A stretch of DNA of 64,000 bases, from assembly GCA_019359445.1 (NCBI GenBank), contig JAHHHJ010000012.1:62001-126000 (forward strand), given 5' to 3'. This stretch comes from Kastovskya adunca ATA6-11-RM4. GTDB lineage: Bacteria; Cyanobacteriota; Cyanobacteriia; Cyanobacteriales; Coleofasciculaceae. The notes beneath the pieces are model-generated. The model was not told the DNA's origin, ran no database searches, and saw only the letters and a list, made by a program, of their open reading frames with translations. The number at the start of each line of letters is the position of its first letter. The stretch's first letter is position 1. Below, one piece after another: positions 52,916 to 61,741 of this stretch. The translations under genes were made by a program, and so were the position numbers.

Positions 52916-53566
52916 GTGCAAAGTCAGATGAGTGACGGCAAAACAACGTCAAGGCGATCGCCTAGTGCAATTATCCTCGCCGGGGGACAAAGTTCTCGCA
53001 TGGGTGAGGATAAAGCCCTGATTGCCTTGCACGGTGTTCCCTTACTGCGGCAAATTTGCGAAGTTGCCCAACAGTGTGCGGCACCAGTGTACGTCGTCAC
53101 GCCCTGGATAGAGCGCTATCAGGAGGTTATACCAAACGATGTGCGGTTGATTCAGGAAGTCCCTTTGCCGAAAGAAACAACCCCCCACGGCCCTTTGGTG
53201 GGGTTTGCTCAAGGGTTAGCGCAGGTGGAAACAGACTGGGTGTTGTTGCTGGCTTGTGATTTGCCGCAGTTGCAAGTTGCAGTATTACAGGATTGGGTAG
53301 GGAGATTAGAGACGGTGCCAGAAGAGGCGATCGCCTTTTTACCCCGACACCCAAAAGGCTGGTGGGAACCCCTTTGTGGGTTCTACCGCCGTCAGTGTTT
53401 CCCCCTACTGACGGATTACATTCAGCAGGATAAAAGGTCGTTCCAGGGCTGGTTGGCACAACATCCGGTAGAGGAATTGCAGGTAAAAGAGCGATCGCTT
53501 TTGTTTAATTGCAATACACCGGATGACCTCAAAGAAGTCAACAACAGGCACCAGAATGAAGCATGA
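52916..53566 (+). CDS. mobA: Molybdenum cofactor guanylyltransferase
   Basis: A 216-residue cytosolic nucleotidyltransferase that joins GMP to molybdopterin. The signature IILAGGQSSRMGEDKALI (~19-36) binds GTP, and LLACDLPQL (~104-112) carries the metal-binding Asp. HGPLVGFAQGL and PLCGFYRR are also family-like. The start is a GTG with AAGG upstream; an ATG at 52928 is the alternative. It lies 8 bp after the M16 homologue and may be cotranscribed, although no functional link is apparent. Confidence 0.9.
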   Translation: MQSQMSDGKTTSRRSPSAIILAGGQSSRMGEDKALIALHGVPLLRQICEVAQQCAAPVYVVTPWIERYQEVIPNDVRLIQEVPLPKETTPHGPLVGFAQGLAQVETDWVLLLACDLPQLQVAVLQDWVGRLETVPEEAIAFLPRHPKGWWEPLCGFYRRQCFPLLTDYIQQDKRSFQGWLAQHPVEELQVKERSLLFNCNTPDDLKEVNNRHQNEA

Positions 53567-53626
53567 AGTCCAACCCCATCAATAAATTCCGGCGCTTGAG
53601 ATTATTGATGGACTTTCACTTTTCAT

Positions 53627-53672
53627 CTATCGGTTCCTTTTTGGTCTAAAGCACTTGCAAAGGAACCGATAG
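53627..53672 (+). terminator. Perfect 14-bp stem-loop after mobA
   Basis: CTATCGGTTCCTTT (53627-53640) and AAAGGAACCGATAG (53659-53672) are perfect inverted arms with an 18-nt loop, 60 bp after the mobA stop. No T-run follows. It could end transcription, stabilise the mRNA end or be a repeat unit; I favour transcript end. Confidence 0.45.
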
Positions 53673-53794
53673 GTGCCAAAATTCACCGATGCAGATTTAG
53701 GGATTTAATTTAATATACTTACGTAGAAATATCAACGCCCGGTTCTTTATACGTACGAGTTTCTACTGAACCAAGGACAGCTCCGGATTGAACG

Positions 53795-54706
53795 ATGTCA
53801 GACTCCAGCAGTTTTACGCCACAATCGACCGAGGATGGCTCGTTTACCTTTTTCTCTACCCAGTTTGGGGAGTGCTTTCATAGCCACACAGGAGCCTATA
53901 CCGAAGCCCAAAAGAAGTTTGTCGAGCCAACGGAACTTCTGCAAAAAGCCAAGACGGCTAAACGCTTGCGGCTGCTGGATATTTGTTACGGTCTGGGCTA
54001 CAACACGGCGGCGGCTTTGGAAGCAATTTGGAGCGTCAACCCTGAGTGTTATGTAGAAGTCATTGGTTTAGAGATAGATTTGACTGTCCCCAAAAGCGCG
54101 ATCGCTCATCAACTTTTGCAGCCCTGGAACGCGCCAATTCCAAAGCTTTTAGAAACCTTAGTCACAACAACCCAGTCGGTACAAACTGAGCGTCTTTCTG
54201 CCCGACTTTTACTCGGTGATGCCAGACTCACGATTCAACAGATAAAGCAGTCCAGTTTCCGTGCGGATGCGATTTTTCTTGACCCTTTTTCCCCACCCGT
54301 TTGTCCGCAACTCTGGACAGTTGAGTTTTTGCAGTTAGTTGCTGATTGTTGTGCCAAAACGGGTAGGCTGGCAACCTATTCTTGTGCCGCCGCAGTCCGA
54401 GCGGCATTGATAGCCGTGGGGTTCCAGATTGGTCAAGTTCCCGATTTAGGGCAACGACCGGGCACAATAGCGAGTTTTAGCGCGGCTGGTTTGCCTCCCC
54501 TCTCAGCGCGATCGCAAGAGCATTTACAAACCCGTGCGGCGGTTCCCTACCACGATCCTCAGCTTTGTGACGAGGCAAGGGTGATTGTACAACGCCGCCA
54601 CCAAGAGCAACAAATTTCTCCTTTAGAACCGTCCTCCCACTGGAAACGACGATGGTTAAATCACTGGAGAGAAAGGATGAAAGAGGAAGAATCAAGGATG
54701 AAGTAA
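53795..54706 (+). CDS. MnmC-like SAM-dependent methyltransferase (Methyltransf_30/DUF752)
   Basis: A 303-residue protein. Features match the methyltransferase half of MnmC, which makes the final methylation of 5-methylaminomethyl-2-thiouridine at the tRNA wobble position: FHSHTGAYTEAQKKFVEPTE (substrate entry, ~29-48), LLDICYGLGYN (SAM-binding loop ~62), IGLEID (~91), FLDPFSPPVCPQLWT (catalytic loop ~163-177) and TYSCAAAVRAAL. It lacks the FAD oxidase half found in the E. coli fusion, as in other bacteria with stand-alone MnmD proteins. The charged C-terminal tail is unremarkable. Confidence 0.8.
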   Translation: MSDSSSFTPQSTEDGSFTFFSTQFGECFHSHTGAYTEAQKKFVEPTELLQKAKTAKRLRLLDICYGLGYNTAAALEAIWSVNPECYVEVIGLEIDLTVPKSAIAHQLLQPWNAPIPKLLETLVTTTQSVQTERLSARLLLGDARLTIQQIKQSSFRADAIFLDPFSPPVCPQLWTVEFLQLVADCCAKTGRLATYSCAAAVRAALIAVGFQIGQVPDLGQRPGTIASFSAAGLPPLSARSQEHLQTRAAVPYHDPQLCDEARVIVQRRHQEQQISPLEPSSHWKRRWLNHWRERMKEEESRMK

Positions 54707-54930
54707 AAACTCGGAACTGGTGCTCTTTACCCTTAGCGTTACCTTACAAATTAAAATTACAGAAAAGTTAGCAGGATTACCGGAAAAACATTAACTTTCA
54801 ATACTTTTTGTTGATTAAAAGCATAATTGAGAGACATTGTTGACTGATTTCAGCTAAACATATCCGTAAAAAACCTGATTTAAAACTTACGCAATTTCAG
54901 CATACTGAAAACAAACCTCTAGATTAAGTC

Positions 54931-55992
54931 ATGATAGATGGGTCTGATCGTGCCATTTCATCTAAAACCAGTTTTTATTCAGTGAACTTCTCAGAATCTG
55001 ATCGTCTCAAAATTCTTGTTGTTGATGACCATCCTTCTAGCCGCATGACAGCGGTCGCTCTTCTAACCATAGAAGGCTACGACGTTGTAGAAGCGGAGAG
55101 TGGCCCGGTTGCCCTCAAACGAGTTACTGAGTTCAATCCTGACTTAATTCTCCTGGATGTGATGATGCCAGGAATGGATGGGTATGAGGTTTGTCGGCAT
55201 CTTAAACAGGACGAGCAAACCCGCTTAATTCCTGTGGTTTTTATTACGGCATTGGGCGATAAGCGATCGCGCATTATGGGCATTGAAGTAGGAGGCGATG
55301 ACTTTCTCACTAAACCCTTCGACCGCCTAGAACTCTCCGCTAGGGTTAAATCCCTTACCCGTCAAAAACGTCTCAACGAAGATTTAGACCACGCTGAAAA
55401 AGTTCTCTTTTCCATCGCCAGTGCTGTTGAAAGTCGCGACCCCAATACGGGCGATCACTGCGAACGGCTTGTCAATATGGGCAAAGCCTTTGGTGAGTAC
55501 CTACAACTCTCCCGTGCTGATATTCGCCATCTGATGTGGGGAGGATACCTGCATGACATCGGTAAAGTCGGAATCCCGGATGCGGTGTTGCTAAAAAAAG
55601 GCAAGTTTACGCCGGAAGAACGGGAGATCATCAATCAACACGTCCTAATTGGCGAGAAGATTTGTCAGCCGTTGCGAACGATGCGCGGCGTCATTCCGAT
55701 TATTAAATACCACCACGAACGTTGGGATGGCACAGGCTACCCTGATGGATTAATGGGAGATGAAATTCCCTATCTGGCGCAGCTATTTCAAATTATTGAT
55801 ATCTATGATGCGTTAACCAACGAACGTCCCTATAAACCAGCTTATTCCAGTGAAGAAGCCTTAAAAATCATGAGGGAGGAAACCGATAAAGGGTGGCGTA
55901 ACCCGCAACTGATGGAGCAGTTTGCTGAATTTATCGCCTCGATCCTGCCGCAGCCAGCAACAGCCTCAAACACGCCTCATCGTAATTTTTGA
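54931..55992 (+). CDS. Response regulator with HD-GYP phosphodiesterase output
   Basis: A 353-residue RpfG-type protein. Residues ~27-140 are a receiver domain with the acidic pair (VVDDHP), phospho-acceptor Asp ([16 protein letters not shown] ~80) and Lys (FLTKPFD ~132). Residues ~165-345 are an HD-GYP domain with [23 protein letters not shown] and [14 protein letters not shown], so the metal and GYP motifs are intact. This predicts cyclic di-GMP hydrolysis controlled by phosphorylation. No histidine kinase is adjacent. The GGDEF-EAL protein at 58836 could belong to the same signalling network, but nothing in the sequence links them directly. Confidence 0.92.
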   Translation: MIDGSDRAISSKTSFYSVNFSESDRLKILVVDDHPSSRMTAVALLTIEGYDVVEAESGPVALKRVTEFNPDLILLDVMMPGMDGYEVCRHLKQDEQTRLIPVVFITALGDKRSRIMGIEVGGDDFLTKPFDRLELSARVKSLTRQKRLNEDLDHAEKVLFSIASAVESRDPNTGDHCERLVNMGKAFGEYLQLSRADIRHLMWGGYLHDIGKVGIPDAVLLKKGKFTPEEREIINQHVLIGEKICQPLRTMRGVIPIIKYHHERWDGTGYPDGLMGDEIPYLAQLFQIIDIYDALTNERPYKPAYSSEEALKIMREETDKGWRNPQLMEQFAEFIASILPQPATASNTPHRNF

Positions 55993-56092
55993 AGGCTTGG
56001 CTCAAACAGACCTCATCAGCGTGGATGAAAAAGACAGTGCAGGTACCATCAAGCGCGGTATACTCCAGTCGAAGAGATTAGCTAACAAGGGA

Positions 56093-57460
56093 ATGGTTGC
56101 AGTAGCAATTCTTGCGGCAGGACGAGGGACACGGATGAAATCTCAACTCCCTAAGGTGTGTCATGCTTTGGGGGGGCGATCGCTAGTTGAACGCGTCCTG
56201 ATTAATTGTTTGTCTATCGAACCCTCGCGGCGTTTGGTAATTATTGGCTATCAAGGAGGTCTGGTCAAAACTTCCTTAAAAGCATTTGATAATTTAGAGT
56301 TTGTTGAACAAACTGAGCAACTGGGTACAGGTCATGCCGCCCAGCAACTGCTACCGCATCTAGAAGGCTTTACAGGCGACCTACTGGTCTTAAATGGGGA
56401 TGTCCCCTTGCTGCGTCCCGATACCCTCAAGCTGCTTCTGGAGACGCATCAAGCCCATCAAAACGCAGCGACACTGCTCACTGCCAACTTGCCCAATCCT
56501 CAAGGCTACGGGCGGGTGTTTTGTGATGGTCAAAATCACCTGACGCAAATTATTGAAGACCGGGATTGTACAACGGCACAAAAGCAAAATCGCCGGATCA
56601 ATGCTGGGGTGTACTGCTTTAATTGGTCTCAACTCGCAAAGGTGCTGCCCCAGCTCACTGCTGACAATGACCAGCAGGAATATTATCTCACCGACGCGGT
56701 GAACTACCTTTCCCCCGTAATGGCAGTTGATGTAGAGGATTACCAGGAAATTATTGGTATTAATGACCGCAAACAACTCGCCGCCGCCGATGCAATTTTG
56801 CAAGCACGGGTCAAAGATAAGTGGATGACCGCAGGTGTTACCTTAATTGAGCCAAATAGCATCACGATTGATGACACGGTGGAACTGGAACCGGATACGA
56901 CTATCGAACCGCAAACCCATCTGCGCGGCAACACTATAATTCGCTCCGGTTGCCGCATCGGGCCGGGTAGCTTAATTGAAAATAGTGAGATTGGGGAGAA
57001 TGTGAAGGTGCTGTTCTCAGTAGTGAGTGATAGCGCGATCGCTGCCCATACCCGTGTTGGCCCCTATGCCCATCTGCGTGGTCACGCGACGGTTGGGGAA
57101 GCCTGCCGGGTGGGGAATTTTGTGGAATTGAAAAATGTCACTATGGGCGATCGCACTAATGTGGCTCACCTGTCCTATCTGGGGGACGCCACCCTAGGCA
57201 ATCAAGTCAATATCGGGGCGGGGACGATTACGGCAAACTACGATGGCGTCAGGAAGCATCGTACCGAAATTGGCGATCGCACCAAAACTGGATCGAATAG
57301 CGTCCTCGTTGCGCCCCTCACCCTAGGCGAAGATGTCACCGTCGCCGCTGGTTCGACTGTGACGGAGGATGTCCCTAGTGATTCTTTAGTTGTTGCCCGT
57401 GCGCGTCAAGTTGTCAAACCCGGTTGGCGCTTAGAAACGGCTCCTAAACCATCCAGTTAA
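56093..57460 (+). CDS. glmU: Bifunctional N-acetylglucosamine-1-phosphate uridyltransferase / glucosamine-1-phosphate acetyltransferase
   Basis: A 455-residue enzyme making UDP-GlcNAc for peptidoglycan and lipopolysaccharide. The uridyltransferase half has [16 protein letters not shown] (~7-22), LNGDVPLL (Asp ~102) and INAGVYCF. The C-terminal half is a left-handed beta-helix of hexapeptide repeats with [17 protein letters not shown] (~375-391), the acetyl-CoA site. The ATG at 56093, with AAGGGA just upstream, gives the normal family length; the 57-codon in-frame extension upstream overlaps the HD-GYP gene and has no family match. Confidence 0.95.
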   Translation: MVAVAILAAGRGTRMKSQLPKVCHALGGRSLVERVLINCLSIEPSRRLVIIGYQGGLVKTSLKAFDNLEFVEQTEQLGTGHAAQQLLPHLEGFTGDLLVLNGDVPLLRPDTLKLLLETHQAHQNAATLLTANLPNPQGYGRVFCDGQNHLTQIIEDRDCTTAQKQNRRINAGVYCFNWSQLAKVLPQLTADNDQQEYYLTDAVNYLSPVMAVDVEDYQEIIGINDRKQLAAADAILQARVKDKWMTAGVTLIEPNSITIDDTVELEPDTTIEPQTHLRGNTIIRSGCRIGPGSLIENSEIGENVKVLFSVVSDSAIAAHTRVGPYAHLRGHATVGEACRVGNFVELKNVTMGDRTNVAHLSYLGDATLGNQVNIGAGTITANYDGVRKHRTEIGDRTKTGSNSVLVAPLTLGEDVTVAAGSTVTEDVPSDSLVVARARQVVKPGWRLETAPKPSS

Positions 57461-57474
57461 GGCAAGGCAATCCC

Positions 57475-57501
57475 TAGGGGCGCTCATCGAGAACGCCCCT
57501 A
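57475..57501. terminator. Stem-loop between convergent glmU and the isoaspartyl peptidase gene
   Basis: TAGGGGCG (57475-57482) pairs with CGCCCCTA (57494-57501) around an 11-nt loop. It starts 14 bp after the glmU stop and ends 10 bp before the stop of the opposing gene, which suggests a two-way terminator; the T-runs are poor. Confidence 0.5.
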
Positions 57502-57511
57502 AAACCTTCGA

Positions 57512-58471
57512 CTAAGCCGCAAAGCTTGTTAAAGCCTCTCCCGTCCATTCCAGGGTGTCACCCAGTTGATTGCCATCGTGGTAGGCAGCTAGCAGGACTT
57601 GGCTAGTTTTGCCCCAAGCGATCGCGCCTGTGGCATCAATAGCGATCGCGCCAAAGTCCCGACGATTCTGCTGCGCTTCCGCAAAGGAACGCTGCATCGC
57701 CTGCTCCAAAGACATACCATCCGTCACGCGCACCACAATCCGCGCCGCCAGACACTCATCGATAATATCTTCCCCAATCCCCGTGCAACTCACCGCTGCA
57801 TGGGGGTTGGCGTAGTTCCCGGCTGGCATAGCAGAATCGCTGACTCGTCCGATGCGCTCGAACCCTTTGCCCCCTGTAGAGGTGCCCGCCGCTAGATTGC
57901 CCTCTCGATCGAGGACAACCACCCCAATCGTGCCGCGTCGCGGTTCTGAGGTGGTGAGTAACTCCGGTTCAGCAACCACTCCCGCCGCATCATCTTCAAA
58001 ATTATGCTCTCGTTCCCGTATCCACTCCTGCAAGCGGAGATTCGTCATGGGGTTGTAAACCGGAAGCTTCAGTTCTCGCAGCAGTTCCGCTGCACCGAAA
58101 TCGGAGAGGACGCGGTCATCGGAATTTTGCAAAAACTGGGCAAGCTCAATCGGGTGCTGCACGCGGGAGACATTGATTACCCCGCTAAAACGCTGCGTCT
58201 TCCCCGCCATCAACGCCGCACTCATGCGAATCTGCCCATCTGATTGCAGCACTGAACCTGTCCCGGCATTAAAGCGCGGATTATCTTCCAACATCTGACA
58301 CCCTTGAACCACCGCCTCATGGGCGCTGACTCCCTCTAATAACAGGGCATAAATCGGTTCAACGATTTCATAAAGCGATCGCCTCACTGACTCTATAGAT
58401 TTTCCTCCGTGCAGAGAACTCCCCGCCCCACCATGAACAATTAGCTTCGGTTGCACAAAATTGCCTGCCAT
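57512..58471 (-). CDS. Isoaspartyl peptidase / L-asparaginase (plant-type, Ntn-hydrolase)
   Basis: A 319-residue precursor that cleaves itself to alpha and beta subunits. The start IVHGGAGS (~11) and NAGTGSVLQSDG (~67-78) are typical. The nucleophile Thr is in RRGTIGVVVLD (~179), where self-cleavage occurs, followed by GKGFERIGRVSDSA and TGIGEDII. The enzyme hydrolyses beta-aspartyl dipeptides and asparagine; in cyanobacteria the related enzyme acts after cyanophycinase in cyanophycin breakdown. No cyanophycin gene is adjacent. Confidence 0.93.
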   Translation of the reverse strand: MAGNFVQPKLIVHGGAGSSLHGGKSIESVRRSLYEIVEPIYALLLEGVSAHEAVVQGCQMLEDNPRFNAGTGSVLQSDGQIRMSAALMAGKTQRFSGVINVSRVQHPIELAQFLQNSDDRVLSDFGAAELLRELKLPVYNPMTNLRLQEWIREREHNFEDDAAGVVAEPELLTTSEPRRGTIGVVVLDREGNLAAGTSTGGKGFERIGRVSDSAMPAGNYANPHAAVSCTGIGEDIIDECLAARIVVRVTDGMSLEQAMQRSFAEAQQNRRDFGAIAIDATGAIAWGKTSQVLLAAYHDGNQLGDTLEWTGEALTSFAA

Positions 58472-58835
58472 TTTAATCTCTTATCGCCACTCAAAACAAA
58501 CTACTAACTGCTTTGGTACTGACCGTCACCTGCGACAGCATTCTCAACAAACAGTACTTTATATCATTCAATCAATCTAGCCATTTTATCCATCAAGAAA
58601 AGAAAAAGTGACCGACTCAGCAAATTTCCCTAGCTCTGCAATCACTTCCTCATAGTTATTGCGGAGGGAATTATCTTTTCAAATGCTTACAATCTTATTA
58701 GTGTATAGAAAGTTCTGTTTCGGTTTTTCCCGGCTTGAGTTGGCTCTAACTAACTCCTCCCCAGTCCTACAGGATGCCAGTTTTAACGAGTTGTTCCCTG
58801 AAGATTTATCACTTATTCCCTTCTAGAACTTAGGT
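58472..58835. other. Gene-free spacer
   Basis: A 364-bp spacer between the divergent isoaspartyl peptidase and GGDEF-EAL genes, so it should contain both promoters. I saw no palindromic repeat, RNA gene or clear promoter consensus. Confidence 0.6.
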
Positions 58836-60614
58836 ATGAATAGCCCTAACCTCTGGCTGTATTCCTCTCTATCTCGTTTACAACAACCGAAAAGTTACAA
58901 AGGCAAAATCATGCTAGTTGCCTTTGTCGGTACTCATATACCGCTGTTGACTTTGCTGCTGTATTTCCTCATTTCCAACTCTTTTTCGCTGGAGATGACA
59001 ATACGTGTCTTGGTGATCGCCTTAGTGGCAACATTAGTCGGCACCGGGTGCACACTCTGTGCCTTACACCATCTGCTACTTCCCGTCAGTTTAACCTCGC
59101 GAGCACTGCAATCCTACCTGCGCGAAAAAAAGCTCCCCCAATTGCCAACCCAGTTTACTGACGAAGCTGGCACATTGATGACAGATACGGTACAAACAAT
59201 TAAAAAACTAGACGTTGTCATTCAACGGCTGACTGATTACGATGACCTTACAGATCTGCCCAATCGAGACTTATTCCGTAACTATTGCCAAAAAACTTTA
59301 ATAAATTTACCGAATGACAAGCATTTATTTGCAGTCATCGCTTTAAACATCAATAACTTCAGGAGCATCAACAATACCCTAGGAGCGAGAATCGGTGACC
59401 TCCTCCTAAAAGCCGTTGCCGAACGATTGGTGACTAATGGGGGTCAAAATAATTATGTTTGTCGTCTAGGGAACGATGAATTTGCGATCGCCATCTCCCA
59501 TCTCACCACGATAGAAGCCGTCACAGAGCGAGCCGAAACACTCCTCAAGACCCTCTTGCCAGCCTTTATTTTAGAGGGCAAAGAAATATACATCAGTGCC
59601 AGCCTAGGCATTGCGGTATCTCCCAATGATGGCTCCCACATCGATTCTCTGTTGCAAAACGCCACTACCGCCCTAAATCAGCCACAACGGTGCGAACCAA
59701 ACCGTTACCAGTTTTACGGTTCTGAGATGAATGCTCAGTTGCAGAAGCGCTTGCTAATGGAAAACCAATTGCGTCAAGCGTTAGAGCGGGGTGAATTTTT
59801 CCTACACTACCAACCACGAGTCAAAGCCCATACTGGACAGGTTGTTGCTGTAGAAGCGCTACTACGTTGGCACAACCCTATTTTGGGAATGGTTTCCCCT
59901 GCTGTATTTATCCCCATTGCCGAAGCCAATGGTCTGATTGGGGAGATTGGGGAGTGGGCATTGTACATCGCCTGCGCTCAAAACAAGGCTTGGCAATCAG
60001 CAGGATTACCACCAATCCGCATGTCAGTTAACTTGTCAGCCCAGCAAGTGAAACAGCCCAATCTGGCAGAGCAAGTTTCCCAAATTTTGGAAAAAACGGG
60101 TCTAGATGTTGCTTATCTAGAACTAGAAGTCACTGAAAGCCTGATGATGGAAAATGTTCAGCAAGCCCTTGCCACCTTGCAACAACTCCACGAACTAGGC
60201 ATCATGCTGGCACTTGATGATTTTGGGACAGGTTACTCATCCTTGAGTTATTTGAGGCATTTCCCTATTGATACTCTCAAGATTGACCGCTCATTTGTCA
60301 CCGATGTTGTGACTAACCTAGATAACTCAGCGATCACGAACGCCATTATCGCCTTAGCCAAGAGTTTGTATTTGAATATCACAGCGGAGGGCGTAGAGAC
60401 ACAAGAGCAATTAGAATATCTCCAAGCCCAAGGCTGTCATGAAATTCAGGGCTACTACTTCAGTCCTCCAATTCCTGCCGAGGCAATTGCTGATTTTTTG
60501 CAGCCACCCCCGCTACCCTTGAGTGATAACTCGCAGGAGTACAATCAGCGATCGCTAACACATATTACTCCTACACCTATTAGCCAGCTTGTCCATTATC
60601 ACTCCCCTGATTGA
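58836..60614 (+). CDS. Membrane-bound GGDEF-EAL protein with a degenerate GGDEF site
   Basis: A 592-residue protein with two transmembrane segments (~24-48 and ~55-80) and a short HAMP-like linker, then a GGDEF domain (~135-300) and an EAL domain (~310-565). The GGDEF signature reads RLGNDEF, so the first Gly of the core is followed by Asn; diguanylate cyclase activity is doubtful. The EAL domain has VEALLRW, ESLMMEN, DDFGTGYSSL and KIDRSFV, the full catalytic set, so it probably hydrolyses cyclic di-GMP. No periplasmic sensor of useful size is present. It has its own start after a 364-bp spacer. Confidence 0.92.
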   Translation: MNSPNLWLYSSLSRLQQPKSYKGKIMLVAFVGTHIPLLTLLLYFLISNSFSLEMTIRVLVIALVATLVGTGCTLCALHHLLLPVSLTSRALQSYLREKKLPQLPTQFTDEAGTLMTDTVQTIKKLDVVIQRLTDYDDLTDLPNRDLFRNYCQKTLINLPNDKHLFAVIALNINNFRSINNTLGARIGDLLLKAVAERLVTNGGQNNYVCRLGNDEFAIAISHLTTIEAVTERAETLLKTLLPAFILEGKEIYISASLGIAVSPNDGSHIDSLLQNATTALNQPQRCEPNRYQFYGSEMNAQLQKRLLMENQLRQALERGEFFLHYQPRVKAHTGQVVAVEALLRWHNPILGMVSPAVFIPIAEANGLIGEIGEWALYIACAQNKAWQSAGLPPIRMSVNLSAQQVKQPNLAEQVSQILEKTGLDVAYLELEVTESLMMENVQQALATLQQLHELGIMLALDDFGTGYSSLSYLRHFPIDTLKIDRSFVTDVVTNLDNSAITNAIIALAKSLYLNITAEGVETQEQLEYLQAQGCHEIQGYYFSPPIPAEAIADFLQPPPLPLSDNSQEYNQRSLTHITPTPISQLVHYHSPD

Positions 60615-60664
60615 TTTCACCCTTCATCCTGCCCTCACTGTAGGTTTTCACCTTTAACATTGTT

Positions 60665-60805
60665 TTGGGCAGGGGAGCGGGGGAGCAGGGGAGCGGGGGG
60701 GCAGAGGGGCAGAGGAGATGAAGCGATGAGGAGATGAGGAAAACTGATAACCTCCTTCATACTTCACCCTTCATACTTCATACTTCACCCTTCATCCTTT
60801 CTTCC
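60665..60805 (+). repeat. Composite low-complexity repeat block 3
   Basis: The order is G-rich units (GGGGAGCGG), then GAGGAAAACTGATAACCTCC, then TTCATAC/TTCACCC heptamers, ending at the trmJ start. It has the same orientation as block 1 and is inverted relative to block 2. It creates a false 25-codon extension of trmJ. Confidence 0.85.
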
Positions 60806-60808
60806 CAA

Positions 60809-61594
60809 ATGTCCTTAGATCAAATCCGCATCATCTTAGTAGAACCAGCTGGCCCTCTAAATGTGGGTGCAGTGGCGCGTGTGATGAAAAATATGGGACT
60901 AAGGCAGTTAGTGCTAGTTAATCCCCAGTGCGATCCCCTAGGGGAAGAAGCGCGGCAAATGGCGGTGCATGGGGGGGATATCCTGGAAGCGGCGCAACGA
61001 GTGGAAACTCTGCCGGAAGCCTTAGTTGGTTGTCAACGCGCGATCGCCACAACAGGACGCAGTCGTTCTCTACCAACGCAGTTGGAACCTCCTCGCGCCG
61101 CTTTGCCTTGGTTGCTGGAGTCATCGGTGCCATCAGCCTTAATTTTTGGTAGAGAAGACCGAGGACTGAGCAATGTTGAGCTAAACTATGCCCAACGCTT
61201 TGTCGGCATTCCTTCTAACCCGGAGTATCCGGCTCTAAACCTGGCGCAAGCGGTAGCGGTTTGCTGTTACGAACTTTATCAAAGTACCCAGCCCCAAACC
61301 CCTCAGAACCCAGAACTCAGGACTCAGGACGTAGTATCTACCACTGACGTTGCCCCCTTAGATGTATTAGAGGGTTACTACAACCATTTGGAAGCTGTGT
61401 TAGTAAAAATTGGTTATCTTTATCCTCACACCGCCCAAACCCGTCTAGAGAAATTCCGACGTCTGTATAATCGTGCTAACCTGACGACGGCAGAAGTCGT
61501 AATGCTACGGGGAATCCTCCGCCAAACAGAATGGGCAATAGAAAATTTAAACCCGTCTGTTAAGAATGACGTTCCGGAGCAGAAAGAGTCCTAA
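60809..61594 (+). CDS. trmJ: tRNA (cytidine/uridine-2'-O-)-methyltransferase, TrmH/SpoU family
   Basis: A 261-residue SPOUT-class enzyme that methylates the ribose at position 32 of tRNAs. Family motifs are ILVEPAGPLNVGAVARVMKN (~7-27), LIFGREDRGLSN (~114-125) and IPSNPEYPALNLAQAVAV (~135-152), which form the SAM-binding knot, and a TrmJ-like C-terminal helical tail. The start is the ATG at 60809, since earlier codons are repeat DNA. Codons at 61314-61330 (PELRTQD) consist of the ACTCAGG repeat, apparently inserted in frame between the knot domain and the C-terminal helices. Confidence 0.85.
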   Translation: MSLDQIRIILVEPAGPLNVGAVARVMKNMGLRQLVLVNPQCDPLGEEARQMAVHGGDILEAAQRVETLPEALVGCQRAIATTGRSRSLPTQLEPPRAALPWLLESSVPSALIFGREDRGLSNVELNYAQRFVGIPSNPEYPALNLAQAVAVCCYELYQSTQPQTPQNPELRTQDVVSTTDVAPLDVLEGYYNHLEAVLVKIGYLYPHTAQTRLEKFRRLYNRANLTTAEVVMLRGILRQTEWAIENLNPSVKNDVPEQKES

Positions 61595-61741
61595 AATAAA
61601 CTTGCATCAGATGAGTTGTTAGGTGTTAAGTGAGTTAGTAGTAGCTAGTTGCCGATCTAGAGCGCTAATTGGCGAAAAATCAGCGTTTCCTTGTCGTTCA
61701 GCAGACTACAGCTTTAGTTGGTTGTGTGGGAGGTGTGATCC

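Noticed and set aside
55922-56092. In-frame upstream extension of glmU
   Set aside because: It overlaps the HD-GYP gene and gives a protein 57 residues longer than the family; ATG 56093 has a ribosome site.
60734-60808. N-terminal extension of trmJ
   Set aside because: The codons are heptamer repeat DNA; the family begins at the ATG 60809.
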